Source: Spirosomataceae bacterium TFI 002
GTDB taxonomy: Bacteria; Bacteroidota; Bacteroidia; Cytophagales; Spirosomataceae
Length of the DNA: 64,000 nucleotides
Reading direction: 5' to 3'
Assembly (NCBI GenBank): GCA_900230115.1
Contig: LT907983.1
Location: 3,549,001-3,613,000, forward strand
Positions 47,719-55,865 of this stretch are shown here, in pieces. A program made the translations under genes and the position numbers. Numbering within the stretch: position 1 is the stretch's first letter; each line of letters begins with the position of its first letter. The notes beneath the pieces are model-generated. The model saw only the letters and a list, made by a program, of their open reading frames with translations, was not told the DNA's origin and searched no databases.

Positions 47719-47747
47719 CAAATATAATTTTTTTAATTCCAAAGCAA
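47719..47747 (-). promoter_or_regulatory. Promoter of the nqrABCDEF-apbE operon
   Basis: On the minus strand TTG (47747-47745) is followed by an 18-bp spacer and TATATTTG (47726-47719), a full match to the Bacteroidota pattern. Transcription would begin near 47713 and give a leader of about 44 nt before nqrA. Confidence 0.55.
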
Positions 47748-47949
47748 AATTATAAACCTATTAAAATGGCTTGATAAGTGGCTTAAATTTGACTTTTGCT
47801 AGGGGGAAGTCAAGTGAATAACTGAAATATTTCTGTTAATAATTACTTCTACGTGTTTTCAAGTATTTATTTTGGTCATTTCGCAATAAAGAGACAACTT
47901 TTTTTGCAAAATTGCGTATCTATTATTGTAAACATGTTATGAATAACCT

Positions 47950-49398
47950 ATGTCGCAATTAAAAAACACACTTTCCATTCTCTTTATACTTTTCCTACTT
48001 AGTGGATGCGATTTATTTAAAAAAGATGTAGTAAGTCCCAAAGAAGAAGAAGAGAGTACGCTGAGCACCGATGCTGCTGTAAATGCTTGGATTCATGGAA
48101 AAATGAAAGAGTACTATTTATGGAGCGATGATTTAAAGGGAATAGATCAAACCGATATTAGTTTAAAACCAGATGCTTATTTTGAATCTATTTTGGTACA
48201 GCCTGGCGAAGTTGATAGGTTTTCGTGGATTCAAGAAAGTAGCGAAGAGCTTCGAAATTCTTTAAATGGCATCACCAAAGTATTTGGGATTAATCAAAGA
48301 CCGTTTTATGCTGATGATGCTCAAACAAAAGTTGCACTTTCTATTTCTTACACTTCCAAAGGTGGAGCGGCCGATAGGGCTGGAATTAAAAGAGGTGATT
48401 TTATCACCAAAGTTAATGGTGAGTTTTTAACAATAGATAATTACAGAACGGCTTTAACACCTAATACAGTTACGGTTACTCTAGGAACCTATGTTAATGG
48501 TGAAATACTTCCTAGTGATAAAACAATTGAGTTGACCAAAGAAGTAACTCAGCTTCAGGCGGTGCATCATTACGAAGTCCTGGAATTGGCAGATAAAAAG
48601 ATTGGATACATGGCTTATATGCAGTTTTTGACCACTTCGGACAAGGCCATGAACGATGCTTTTGGAGAATTCAAGAAAAAAGGAATAGATGAACTAGTCA
48701 TTGATTTAAGATACAACCCAGGTGGATATATTTCATCTGCAGCTCTTATGAGTTCGTTAATTGTGAAAGGCTTGAAAAGCAACATGTTGATGTCACGACA
48801 GATTTGGAATGCCGAACAGACAAAACGCTATAAAGAACAGTATGGCGATGATGTTTTGAATGATTATTTCTTAACAACTACATCAACCACAGGAGCTTTA
48901 AACAATATAGGGACTTTGAATAGAGTATTTTTTCTAGTGTCCAATGGTTCTGCTAGTTCTTCGGAGTTAGTAATAAATAACCTTAAACCTTACATGGAGG
49001 TTATTTTGGTAGGCAGCAATACTTATGGTAAAAATGTAGGTTCTATTACGATTGACGATACGCAAGATCCTAAACGCTGGCAATGGGGTATGCAACCAAT
49101 TGTGTTAAAGACAGTTAATGCAAAAGGGGAGTCTGACTATGGTACAAAAGAAGGTTTTACGCCAGATTTCAAAGTAGATGATAATAGATTGCCATTTAAA
49201 GCATTTGGCGACCCAGAGGAAACCTTATTAAAGACGGCATTGGAGAAGATTGTAGGAGAGCAGGTTCTTGCCCAAGCAAGAAAAGGAGCGAGGATATCCC
49301 CAAGCAAAGAATTCTCAACTTTAAGTTCGGAGGGTTTAAATGACAATCCGTTATTAAATAGAAAAGAGATGATTTTAGACGTGCTGCCGGGGCAATAA
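47950..49398 (+). CDS. S41-family (C-terminal processing) peptidase, lipoprotein
   Basis: A 482-aa protein with a lipobox (LLSGC, Cys20). Residues about 40-110 form the N-terminal helical domain, about 115-200 a PDZ domain (GGAADRAGIKRGDFITKVNG), and about 205-430 the S41 protease core. The likely catalytic Ser336 lies in NGSASSSELV and Lys361 in TYGKNVGS; DLRYNPGG is a family block. It is an envelope serine protease with a Ser-Lys dyad; the substrate is unknown. Monocistronic, with a terminator after it, and divergent from nqrA. Confidence 0.87.
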   Translation: MSQLKNTLSILFILFLLSGCDLFKKDVVSPKEEEESTLSTDAAVNAWIHGKMKEYYLWSDDLKGIDQTDISLKPDAYFESILVQPGEVDRFSWIQESSEELRNSLNGITKVFGINQRPFYADDAQTKVALSISYTSKGGAADRAGIKRGDFITKVNGEFLTIDNYRTALTPNTVTVTLGTYVNGEILPSDKTIELTKEVTQLQAVHHYEVLELADKKIGYMAYMQFLTTSDKAMNDAFGEFKKKGIDELVIDLRYNPGGYISSAALMSSLIVKGLKSNMLMSRQIWNAEQTKRYKEQYGDDVLNDYFLTTTSTTGALNNIGTLNRVFFLVSNGSASSSELVINNLKPYMEVILVGSNTYGKNVGSITIDDTQDPKRWQWGMQPIVLKTVNAKGESDYGTKEGFTPDFKVDDNRLPFKAFGDPEETLLKTALEKIVGEQVLAQARKGARISPSKEFSTLSSEGLNDNPLLNRKEMILDVLPGQ

Positions 49399-49421
49399 CC
49401 TACGGAGCAATAGAAGATACG

Positions 49422-49457
49422 AAGAGTTCATTGCTGATGTGATGAGCTCTTTTTTTA
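49422..49457 (+). terminator. Terminator after S41 peptidase
   Basis: The arms AAGAGTTCAT and ATGAGCTCTT pair with one G-U and are followed by eight T. Confidence 0.8.
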
Positions 49458-49576
49458 TACATGGAATAAATATTTTTAATCATTTTTAACCAAAGCATTG
49501 GAAGAAATCCAGCAAATAGACAATTTGCAATAAATTAAGAAAATGGAAAGATTCTTGAATTAAACATTCGACTATT

Positions 49577-50647
49577 ATGAACACAGAAACAATCGCAATT
49601 GACATTAAAAAAGTACAGAAAAGTAGGATCAATGAGTTTGATGCAAAAAACATCGTCTTTGGTACTCAATTTACTGACCATATGCTCATTGCTGACTGCG
49701 TCAATGGCGAATGGCAAACACCTCAGATTGTACCTTTTGGTGAAATCTCGTATAATCCTGCTTTGGCTTCTTTGCATTATGGGCAAACAATATTTGAAGG
49801 AATGAAAGCCTTTAAAAATGACGATGGAGAAGTATTTATGTTTCGTCCGCTAGACAATCATAAGCGTTTCAACCTTTCGGCAGAAAGAATGTGCATGGCA
49901 CAGGTTCCTGAGGAGATATTTATTGGAGGTTTAGAAGAGTTGTTACGTTTAGACTCAGCATGGATACCACAAGGAGAAGATTACTCATTGTACTTGAGGC
50001 CATTTATGTTTGCTTCGGATGTGTATTTAGGCGTAAGACCTTCGCATAATTATAGATTCATGATTATTATGAGCCCTGCAGGAAAGTATTATGCTGAGCC
50101 ACCTAAGGTTAAAATAGAAACAGAATTTATAAGAGCCGCTCCTGGTGGGGTGGGATATGCAAAATGTGGTGGTAATTACGCCGCATCTCTTTATCCTGCG
50201 AAATTGGCTGCTCAACAAGGTTATACGCAGTTATTATGGACTGATGCTTTGACTCATTCGAAATTTGAAGAGTCGGGTACTATGAATGTGATGTTCGTTA
50301 TCGATGGTAAATTGGTTACTCCAAAGACGAGCACGACCATTTTGAAAGGAATTTCTAGAGATTCCTTATTGAAAATTGCTGTTGATTTAGGTTTCGAAAT
50401 CGAGGAGAGAGATGTAACAGTTGATGAAATTGTAGCAGGAATTCAATCTGGTGTAGTAACGGAGGTATTTGGTGCAGGAACAGCCGTAGTTGTTTCACCA
50501 TTTGCTGCCATTGGTTATGAGGGCGAAGACTTCTTTTTACCTGCAATTACAGCGGACTCAGTATCAAGCAAGTTGAAAGGCAAACTAGATGCCATTAGAA
50601 TTGGTAAAGATGCCGATTCACATGGATGGGTTTGGAAAGTGAATTGA
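49577..50647 (+). CDS. ilvE: Branched-chain amino acid aminotransferase IlvE
   Basis: A 356-aa PLP enzyme of fold type IV. Blocks include SLHYGQTIFEGMKAFK, YLRPFMFASDVYLGVRPS, the lysine region CGGNYAASLYPAKLAAQQGY (PLP-binding Lys), KFEESGTMNVMF and STTILKGISRDSLL. It interconverts branched-chain amino and keto acids. The class is the long (BCAT2-like) form. It is a single gene, bounded by terminators on both sides. Confidence 0.94.
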   Translation: MNTETIAIDIKKVQKSRINEFDAKNIVFGTQFTDHMLIADCVNGEWQTPQIVPFGEISYNPALASLHYGQTIFEGMKAFKNDDGEVFMFRPLDNHKRFNLSAERMCMAQVPEEIFIGGLEELLRLDSAWIPQGEDYSLYLRPFMFASDVYLGVRPSHNYRFMIIMSPAGKYYAEPPKVKIETEFIRAAPGGVGYAKCGGNYAASLYPAKLAAQQGYTQLLWTDALTHSKFEESGTMNVMFVIDGKLVTPKTSTTILKGISRDSLLKIAVDLGFEIEERDVTVDEIVAGIQSGVVTEVFGAGTAVVVSPFAAIGYEGEDFFLPAITADSVSSKLKGKLDAIRIGKDADSHGWVWKVN

Positions 50648-50671
50648 AATAGAAATTAGATTTAATATTTA

Positions 50672-50708
50672 AAAACTTCGCCTTATTCATTTGGGCGAAG
50701 TTTTTTTT
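50672..50708 (+). terminator. Terminator after ilvE
   Basis: AACTTCGCC and GGCGAAGTT form a stem with an 11-nt loop, followed by eight T. Confidence 0.85.
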
Positions 50709-50797
50709 GTTTGGAGTCCAAGCATGTAAAAAAGGGACAGTTATAGAGATGCTTCATTTTCGATTATTATTCTGCCAAAGTTCTATCTCCACAAGAA

Positions 50798-53458
50798 TTA
50801 TTCTATGGTGATTTCATCTGCAAATAACATAGAATCATTTCCAGTGCCTGCGGGATGCCAGGCTGGTAAATCACCATAATTTTGTGCAACAATCTTTATG
50901 AATTTAGGTTTTATACCTCCTAAATCTGTAGAGTACATTTCTTTTATACTTCCTTCTTCTTCAGGGGTAATTTTACTCTTAATGGTTTTGTAAAGTGTAT
51001 AGTTTTCCGCTTCGTCATTCTTTATATAAATATCAACTTGTTTTGGGAAAATCACCCACGAGATTGTGTTTTGAAAAAATCCCATTGCGAAAGTTTGCAA
51101 CTTTTGACTGCCACTAAATTCGAGCTCAATATCAATATCTTGACCAGCATATGCCTGCCATTTTCTACTTCTAATATCATTGACATCGCCTAAAACCCCA
51201 TCAACCAAAGCATATTTTCCTCCTCCATCGTAGCTTGGGTGGTAATTGCTATAGGAAGTGTTTAATTTATACAGTTTGCCAATTGCCTTGTGCCAAATAA
51301 AGCTTTGTGCAGATACGCTACCTATTTCGCCGTTTCTGTCAGTGGCAGCTTTTATTTCAACTTTTCCTTTAACATAAAAAGGATTTTTATAAACGGTTGA
51401 GGTACTTGTTACCGAGTCTCCGTTTATTGTATACTTTATGGGATAGTCTCCAAATACTGATCGAAGCTCAATTTTTCTACCTTTTTTAGTTGGCTCAATA
51501 TCAGGTTCAATCAATATGTAATCGCCTACTTTTTCTAAACTACTTCGTAAGGCATCAAACTTTTCTAAATTCACATTTAGCCAATACGCTCTATTTTCAG
51601 AATCCCACAATGCTTTATATGTTTGCTTTAATGGTTCTAGTTTTCCGATTAAATCTTCTCGTTGTTCTTTTAACTGATGTACTGTAATTGCGGAGTTGCC
51701 CTTTAGATATTCGTATAGGTCAATTCTAAATATGTTCTTTTGGCTTAAAAAATCAACTTGTTGTAGGGCATATTCTAAATATGGTAAAGTTGCCTTGTTT
51801 GTTTTTACTTTGGGTGAAATTAGAGACAACTCCTCTTCCAAAGCTTTGATTTTTTTGCTGATAGTGCTATTTTGTTCTTTTTGTCCCTCTTTAACATAGT
51901 CTAAGTGTAAAGGGAAGATAGGCTCAAAAAAACGTTCGTTTTTTAAGTTGTGATAAATTCCAGTTCTATGAAGTTCAGAGAGTGCTTTCATTACTTCAAC
52001 AATACTGTCATTTGTATCGGCGGCTAAACCGTAAAATTGGAGGTCAAAACTTTTATTGAAATCCTTATATCGTTCTTCCTTTAATTTATTAGAACCTTCT
52101 TGAGGTAAGTTTTCGGGTACATTCCAAGATATTTCGGCACCCCAAATGAAGCCATGCCAGGTGGTATTAAAAAAATTAATTCCGTCATCATCCCAACTCG
52201 TATTTAGCACACCTGTTGCACCTAGTTTATGGCCATCTCTTATTAGGTTATAGATATTGGTTTTTGCGGTTTCCATAATCGGATAGATATTGCCCCAGCA
52301 ACTAACTCCTGGTGCTACCCAAAAATTAAGCCCTTGCTTACTAATGGGTTCTATGGCATAATCAAAGCTTTCGGCATCGTGGTATGCCCACGGTATTACG
52401 GTAATGTCTTTTGGTAAATTGGCAGTTATTTCAGGATGATGGGCAGCAATATCTCCCCACATCAGTATTTTTTTATGGTACTTTTTGAGTAAGCCATTTA
52501 GCTTGTTTATGTGATATGCATATACACCCGTCATGCCCAATGTATCTACCATTGTTTTGGCTTTTCCTTCTCCCAAGCCAGAAGTTTCGTCGCAATTGAT
52601 ATTAAAAAACTCGCCATTAAAAGAAGGAACGATTTCTGAATATACATCATCTAAAAAATCATACGATTCTTTTAAAGCTGGACTAATCGTGTGATCATTT
52701 TCGGCTAAATGGGCATATAGAGGATTCGAAAGGGTTTTTCTTAAATGTCCGAAAGACTGATAACTGCCAATTAATTTTACATGATAGTCATTGGCATACG
52801 CTATAAGTTCATTTAGTTCTGCTTTGGTAATGCCAGCTTTAGGGGCAATTGTAGGGTGTTTATCAAGTTTGAAAACATGTTCTATATATAAAGTAAAGTA
52901 ATTTAACTTATAGTGTGCCAATGTTCTAATCTCTTGCTTAAGCGTTTCCATGTTTGGTATTGGGCCGCGACTAATGTCATCTTGCCATGCTCTAATGGCG
53001 ATATCTGGCCAATCGTAAATCGTGGAACAAGGTAGTTTATGACTGCTTACATTAAGATTTAAAAGTTGCTGAAGCGTTTGAATAGCATAGAACACTCCAA
53101 CATCTTGGAAAGCAAAAATCTGAATTTGATTCTCAGTTACTTGTAAAACATAACCTTCGGGATTGTTAGGGAAATCAAAATTTAAATTGGCTCTTTTAAG
53201 CTCAGCAATAAAAGCAGCATAGGTAGGAAATAGGTTAATTTTAACGCTGTTATTCGATAAGTTGCTATTGGCAACTTGAGGTAATGTTTTTAGAACAGTT
53301 TTTTCATGCTTGCTATTTCCGTTGTTAGTTAATGTAAAGGGTAAATCAAGATTGAATGATGCTGAGGATTTAATTATATTTTTAGGAGATGGAATTATTT
53401 GGGCTTGTGTTTTAACTAAAACAAGAAGCATAAATAAAAATGCAAGTGATTTTTTCAT
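50798..53458 (-). CDS. GH20 beta-N-acetylhexosaminidase with chitobiase and discoidin-like C-terminal modules
   Basis: An 886-aa secreted enzyme. The signal peptide ends at TQAQ (residue 20). The GH20 N-terminal domain (about 25-150) precedes the catalytic barrel (about 155-480). The Asp290-Glu291 pair in NINCDETSGLG is the substrate-assisted catalytic motif. The end contains a chitobiase-type C-terminal domain (about 650-720) and an F5/8 (discoidin)-like carbohydrate-binding module (about 735-886). It should release terminal N-acetylhexosamines from glycans or chitin oligomers. The discoidin-like module resembles that of the protein encoded at 60931-63075. Confidence 0.87.
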   Translation of the reverse strand: MKKSLAFLFMLLVLVKTQAQIIPSPKNIIKSSASFNLDLPFTLTNNGNSKHEKTVLKTLPQVANSNLSNNSVKINLFPTYAAFIAELKRANLNFDFPNNPEGYVLQVTENQIQIFAFQDVGVFYAIQTLQQLLNLNVSSHKLPCSTIYDWPDIAIRAWQDDISRGPIPNMETLKQEIRTLAHYKLNYFTLYIEHVFKLDKHPTIAPKAGITKAELNELIAYANDYHVKLIGSYQSFGHLRKTLSNPLYAHLAENDHTISPALKESYDFLDDVYSEIVPSFNGEFFNINCDETSGLGEGKAKTMVDTLGMTGVYAYHINKLNGLLKKYHKKILMWGDIAAHHPEITANLPKDITVIPWAYHDAESFDYAIEPISKQGLNFWVAPGVSCWGNIYPIMETAKTNIYNLIRDGHKLGATGVLNTSWDDDGINFFNTTWHGFIWGAEISWNVPENLPQEGSNKLKEERYKDFNKSFDLQFYGLAADTNDSIVEVMKALSELHRTGIYHNLKNERFFEPIFPLHLDYVKEGQKEQNSTISKKIKALEEELSLISPKVKTNKATLPYLEYALQQVDFLSQKNIFRIDLYEYLKGNSAITVHQLKEQREDLIGKLEPLKQTYKALWDSENRAYWLNVNLEKFDALRSSLEKVGDYILIEPDIEPTKKGRKIELRSVFGDYPIKYTINGDSVTSTSTVYKNPFYVKGKVEIKAATDRNGEIGSVSAQSFIWHKAIGKLYKLNTSYSNYHPSYDGGGKYALVDGVLGDVNDIRSRKWQAYAGQDIDIELEFSGSQKLQTFAMGFFQNTISWVIFPKQVDIYIKNDEAENYTLYKTIKSKITPEEEGSIKEMYSTDLGGIKPKFIKIVAQNYGDLPAWHPAGTGNDSMLFADEITIE

Positions 53459-53672
53459 ACAAGGAAATTTTTCAGAAAGCGGAAAGGGAAATCAATTAGT
53501 TACAATTCTGGAAATTATACGATAAAGTTTATTTGTCCATAGCTTTCGGTAATTTATTAAATTATAAAAGTATTGCTTTCATTTTGTATGAATTGTAGTG
53601 TTTTAGGAAAGAAAAGTATAGAGGAGTGATTGCTAAAATAGAAGGCTGTCACGATCAGACTTACCATTTTCC
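53459..53672. other. AT-rich gap upstream of GH20 and the structured region
   Basis: The left part of a gene-poor 998-bp stretch (53459-54456). It should hold the GH20 promoter on the minus strand, but no full TAnnTTTG motif is visible. No coding potential is seen. Confidence 0.5.
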
Positions 53673-53982
53673 TACTTTTCTCATAAAAGCTTCGTTTTGG
53701 GGCTGGCGTAATGCACTTTAAAAAACGATTTTTAAAGTATCCGCACGCTTCAGCAATGTTTTATGAGGAGGGTATTTAGCATAAAGACTGTGTGATTACC
53801 CATTATAGAGATGCTTATGAGTAACTTCTCGTTGTCCTCAGAGTCCTCTTTGGAGAGACTCTGAGGTGAGAAAAGTTATTTAGGTAAGCCTACTACCTAT
53901 AGTCTTGCTAAAAAAGACTAATACTAAGAAAGTAAACCCAACTAGCCATATTCTATATATGTATGAATGGTTGGGCTTACTT
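53673..53982 (+). ncRNA. Candidate structured RNA: five consecutive hairpins
   Basis: Five inverted repeats lie almost end to end. H1 (53673-53774) is about 102 nt, with outer arms TACTTTTCTCATAAAA and TTTTATGAGGAGGGTA (several G-U pairs on the plus strand) and an apical stem ACTTTAAAAA/TTTTTAAAGT. H2 (53822-53879) has CCTCAGAGTC/GACTCTGAGG. H3 (53881-53899) has TAGGTA/TACCTA. H4 (53900-53920) has TAGTCTT/AAGACTA. H5 (53930-53982) has AAGTAA-CCCAAC/GTTGGG-TTACTT and holds the start of a 29-codon ORF in its loop. No promoter is clear. This may be a regulatory RNA or leader, or a mobile palindromic element. Confidence 0.35.
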
Positions 53983-54048
53983 TTAACGATATTTATTATT
54001 CTACTGGTAGTAATCATTAATGTTCTAAAAATCAAAAGTTCTATTTAA
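53959..54048 (+). CDS. Possible 29-aa hydrophobic membrane peptide
   Basis: An ATG in the loop of hairpin H5 opens 29 codons: MYEWLGLLLTIF, then a continuous hydrophobic run to NVLKIKSSI. It would be a single membrane helix with a short basic tail. The size and the sequestered start resemble type I toxin peptides, but no antisense RNA or homologue is known to me. No good ribosome-binding site is seen. Chance occurrence is possible in AT-rich DNA. Confidence 0.3.
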   Translation: MYEWLGLLLTIFIILLVVIINVLKIKSSI

Positions 54049-54130
54049 TTCACCCCTCAAAAAAGAAGGTATTACACTTTAGAATATTCACATCTTCATT
54101 ACCCTTGATTAAAATAGATACCACTTATTC

Positions 54131-54256
54131 TTAATTCACAAGATAGTAAGAATCATTCCAAAGTTTTCTGAATGTAATCCTTTCAGATCCAAGTTGCTTT
54201 ATAAATTTACCTGATTTTAATAGCTCATTAGCTTCCTTTAGACTTACTCTATGCAT
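54131..54256 (-). CDS. Possible 41-aa ORF
   Basis: A minus-strand frame encoding 41 aa that starts MHRVSLKEANELL and ends NDSYYLVN. The composition is protein-like, with a predicted helix. No family recognised. An inverted repeat, AGTAAAATT/AATTTTACT (54259-54299), lies just upstream of the start. It could also be a fragment of a decayed gene. Confidence 0.3.
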   Translation of the reverse strand: MHRVSLKEANELLKSGKFIKQLGSERITFRKLWNDSYYLVN

Positions 54257-54367
54257 GAAGTAAAATTCAACTTTTAATTGATATACTTAAAATTTTACTA
54301 AGCACTTTAGCATTATAGATTAATTGAAATGGGTAGCTCAATTCCAATGGAATATACCTTTTAGCGT

Positions 54368-54394
54368 TGACATATTGTCTCACTTTTGATGTCA
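54368..54394. promoter_or_regulatory. Inverted repeat, possible operator
   Basis: TGACAT and ATGTCA are separated by 15 bp, about 63 bp before the ribbon-helix-helix gene. RHH proteins often bind repeats in their own promoters, so autoregulation is conceivable. This is weak evidence, since 6-bp repeats occur by chance. Confidence 0.2.
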
Positions 54395-54456
54395 TGTTTT
54401 AATAAAGAAATAGTAGGCTTAAACAAAGGTAGAAAATAGGAACATATTTCTTATTT

Positions 54457-54780
54457 TTGAGAAACTTAAGCCATAAAAAGATCACTGAGAAAATATTTAC
54501 AAGAGGGTTAAACTCCCTATTTGAAGACCTGATAGAAAAGCCAAAAAAAGGCAGACCAAGAACTACCAACAGAGTAATAACTAAAAGCTCTCAGGAGGAT
54601 ACTAAGGAGAAAGAGACCAGAGCAACCTTTCTAGTAAATGAGGAGCTACTAGATAAGCTAAAAGCAATAGCCTATTGGGATAGACTACTAATAAAAGACG
54701 TAGTAGATAGAGCCCTACAAGATGTAGTAACTAAGTATGAGAGAAAGAACGGAAATATTAAACCAATACCTACAGAGTAA
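54457..54780 (+). CDS. Ribbon-helix-helix-like protein, plasmid/ICE partition type
   Basis: 107 aa from TTG at 54457; there is no internal ATG to start from. The N-terminal half is basic and disordered, with KKGRPRTTNR (AT-hook-like). The C-terminal half (about 55-95) reads ETRATFLVNEELLDKLKAIA followed by RLLIKDVVDRALQDVVTKY, an RHH-like strand-helix-helix. Similar small proteins sit beside ParA on Bacteroidota plasmids and integrative elements; no ParA is present here. It lies 6 bp before the TPR gene. Codon choice (many ATA, CTA, AGA, GAG) differs from core genes in the window. Confidence 0.6.
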   Translation: MRNLSHKKITEKIFTRGLNSLFEDLIEKPKKGRPRTTNRVITKSSQEDTKEKETRATFLVNEELLDKLKAIAYWDRLLIKDVVDRALQDVVTKYERKNGNIKPIPTE

Positions 54781-54786
54781 AAGTTT

Positions 54787-55494
54787 ATGAAAAAGATACT
54801 TTTATTGTTATTCATTAGCTCGTTGGGTTATGGTCAAATGACAGCCAAAGAATATTCTATTAGAGGATGGAGTAAGTTTGAGCTTAAAGATTATATAGGA
54901 GCTATCCTAGACTATAATAAAGCGATAGAGCTAGACCCTGAGGAGGGTGTTTATTACTGGTATAGAGGCTCGAATAAGAATCTTCTTAGAGATTACCGAG
55001 GAGCAGTTATAGACCTTAATAAAGCTATAGAGGTAAACCCTGAGGATGCTTATTATTACTACTACAGAGGACCGATTAAGCATATGCTTAAAGATTACAA
55101 AGGAGCAATTCTAGACCTTAATAAAGCTATAGAGTTAGACCCTGAGGGGGTTTTCTTTTTCTTTCACCGCTACAGAGGACAGAGTAAGCATATGCTTGAA
55201 GATTACAAAGGAGCAATTCTAGACTTTACTAAAGGTATAGAGTTAGATCCCGGTGATAGTGATAATTACAAAGGTAGAGCAAGCTCCAAGGCTCAGTTAG
55301 GAGATTATAGAGGAGCAATCCAGGACTATAATAAAACTATAGAGCTAGACCCTGGGAGTAGTTCTAATTACAGAAATAGAGGACTCTCTAAAATAGACTT
55401 AGGAGATAAAGAGGGAGGATGCCTTGACTTTTCAAAGGCTGGAGAACTAGGGAGTGAAACAGCTTATGACCTTATAAAACAATATTGTAATTAA
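54787..55494 (+). CDS. Secreted TPR-repeat protein
   Basis: A 235-aa protein with a signal peptide (MKKILLLLFISSLGYGQ). Six tetratricopeptide repeats of about 34 residues follow, each with a DYxGAIxDxNKAIELDP core. The DNA of the repeats is also very alike, for example gattacaaaggagcaattc twice, which suggests recent internal duplication. The protein ends in GCLDFSKAGELG. TPR solenoids bind other proteins; the partner is unknown. It sits between the RHH and HTH genes in one operon with the same codon habits. Confidence 0.75.
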   Translation: MKKILLLLFISSLGYGQMTAKEYSIRGWSKFELKDYIGAILDYNKAIELDPEEGVYYWYRGSNKNLLRDYRGAVIDLNKAIEVNPEDAYYYYYRGPIKHMLKDYKGAILDLNKAIELDPEGVFFFFHRYRGQSKHMLEDYKGAILDFTKGIELDPGDSDNYKGRASSKAQLGDYRGAIQDYNKTIELDPGSSSNYRNRGLSKIDLGDKEGGCLDFSKAGELGSETAYDLIKQYCN

Positions 55495-55498
55495 AGAT

Positions 55499-55630
55499 GT
55501 GGCAACAGTAATAGAAGGAATTAAATTTCACACAGTACCAGAGGCAGCAGAGGCTCTGAATGTAACACCCCTTACGGTAGGAGTTAACATAAAAAAGGAA
55601 AGGCTTAAGTGCCATAGGAAAATGTTTTAG
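55499..55630 (+). CDS. Short excisionase-like HTH protein
   Basis: A 43-aa frame starting at GTG, 4 bp after the TPR gene stop. The segment HTVPEAAEALNVTPLTVGVN followed by IKKERLKCHR matches the MerR/excisionase-type helix-turn-helix (HTH_17) pattern. It is shorter than usual excisionases, so it is either a minimal protein or a truncated one. With the RHH protein it hints at a mobile-element origin for this segment. The 235 bp that follow hold only short, broken frames. Confidence 0.45.
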   Translation: MATVIEGIKFHTVPEAAEALNVTPLTVGVNIKKERLKCHRKMF

Positions 55631-55865
55631 GCACGTAATATAGAAAACCATTAACTCCGATATTGAGTACTTTCTGGCATTCCTAAAACTCTCTTGATAT
55701 AACGTTTACCTTTATAATAGAAACAAAGCAGTCCTTGGCCTCTACTGTAAATAATTTGAATTCAGTATAACGCTACCATTTATTAGTCTGTTATTCATTG
55801 ACTTCCATTCAAAATCAACCTTTGAAAAATTAGTCATATTCCCTAAAACGAGTAGTCAAACAAAA

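Noticed and set aside
53673-53982. Retron or group II intron explanation for the hairpin cluster
   Set aside because: No reverse transcriptase gene lies within the window near this region.
54880-55450. Repeated DNA blocks as a tandem repeat or CRISPR-like array
   Set aside because: The repeats are in frame at about 34-codon spacing and are fully explained by tetratricopeptide repeats.
55631-55865. Short minus-strand frames (for example one reading GKRYIKRVLGMPES)
   Set aside because: Three different frames each look partly coding for about 30 codons but none has a start and length that can be supported; possibly decayed gene remains.
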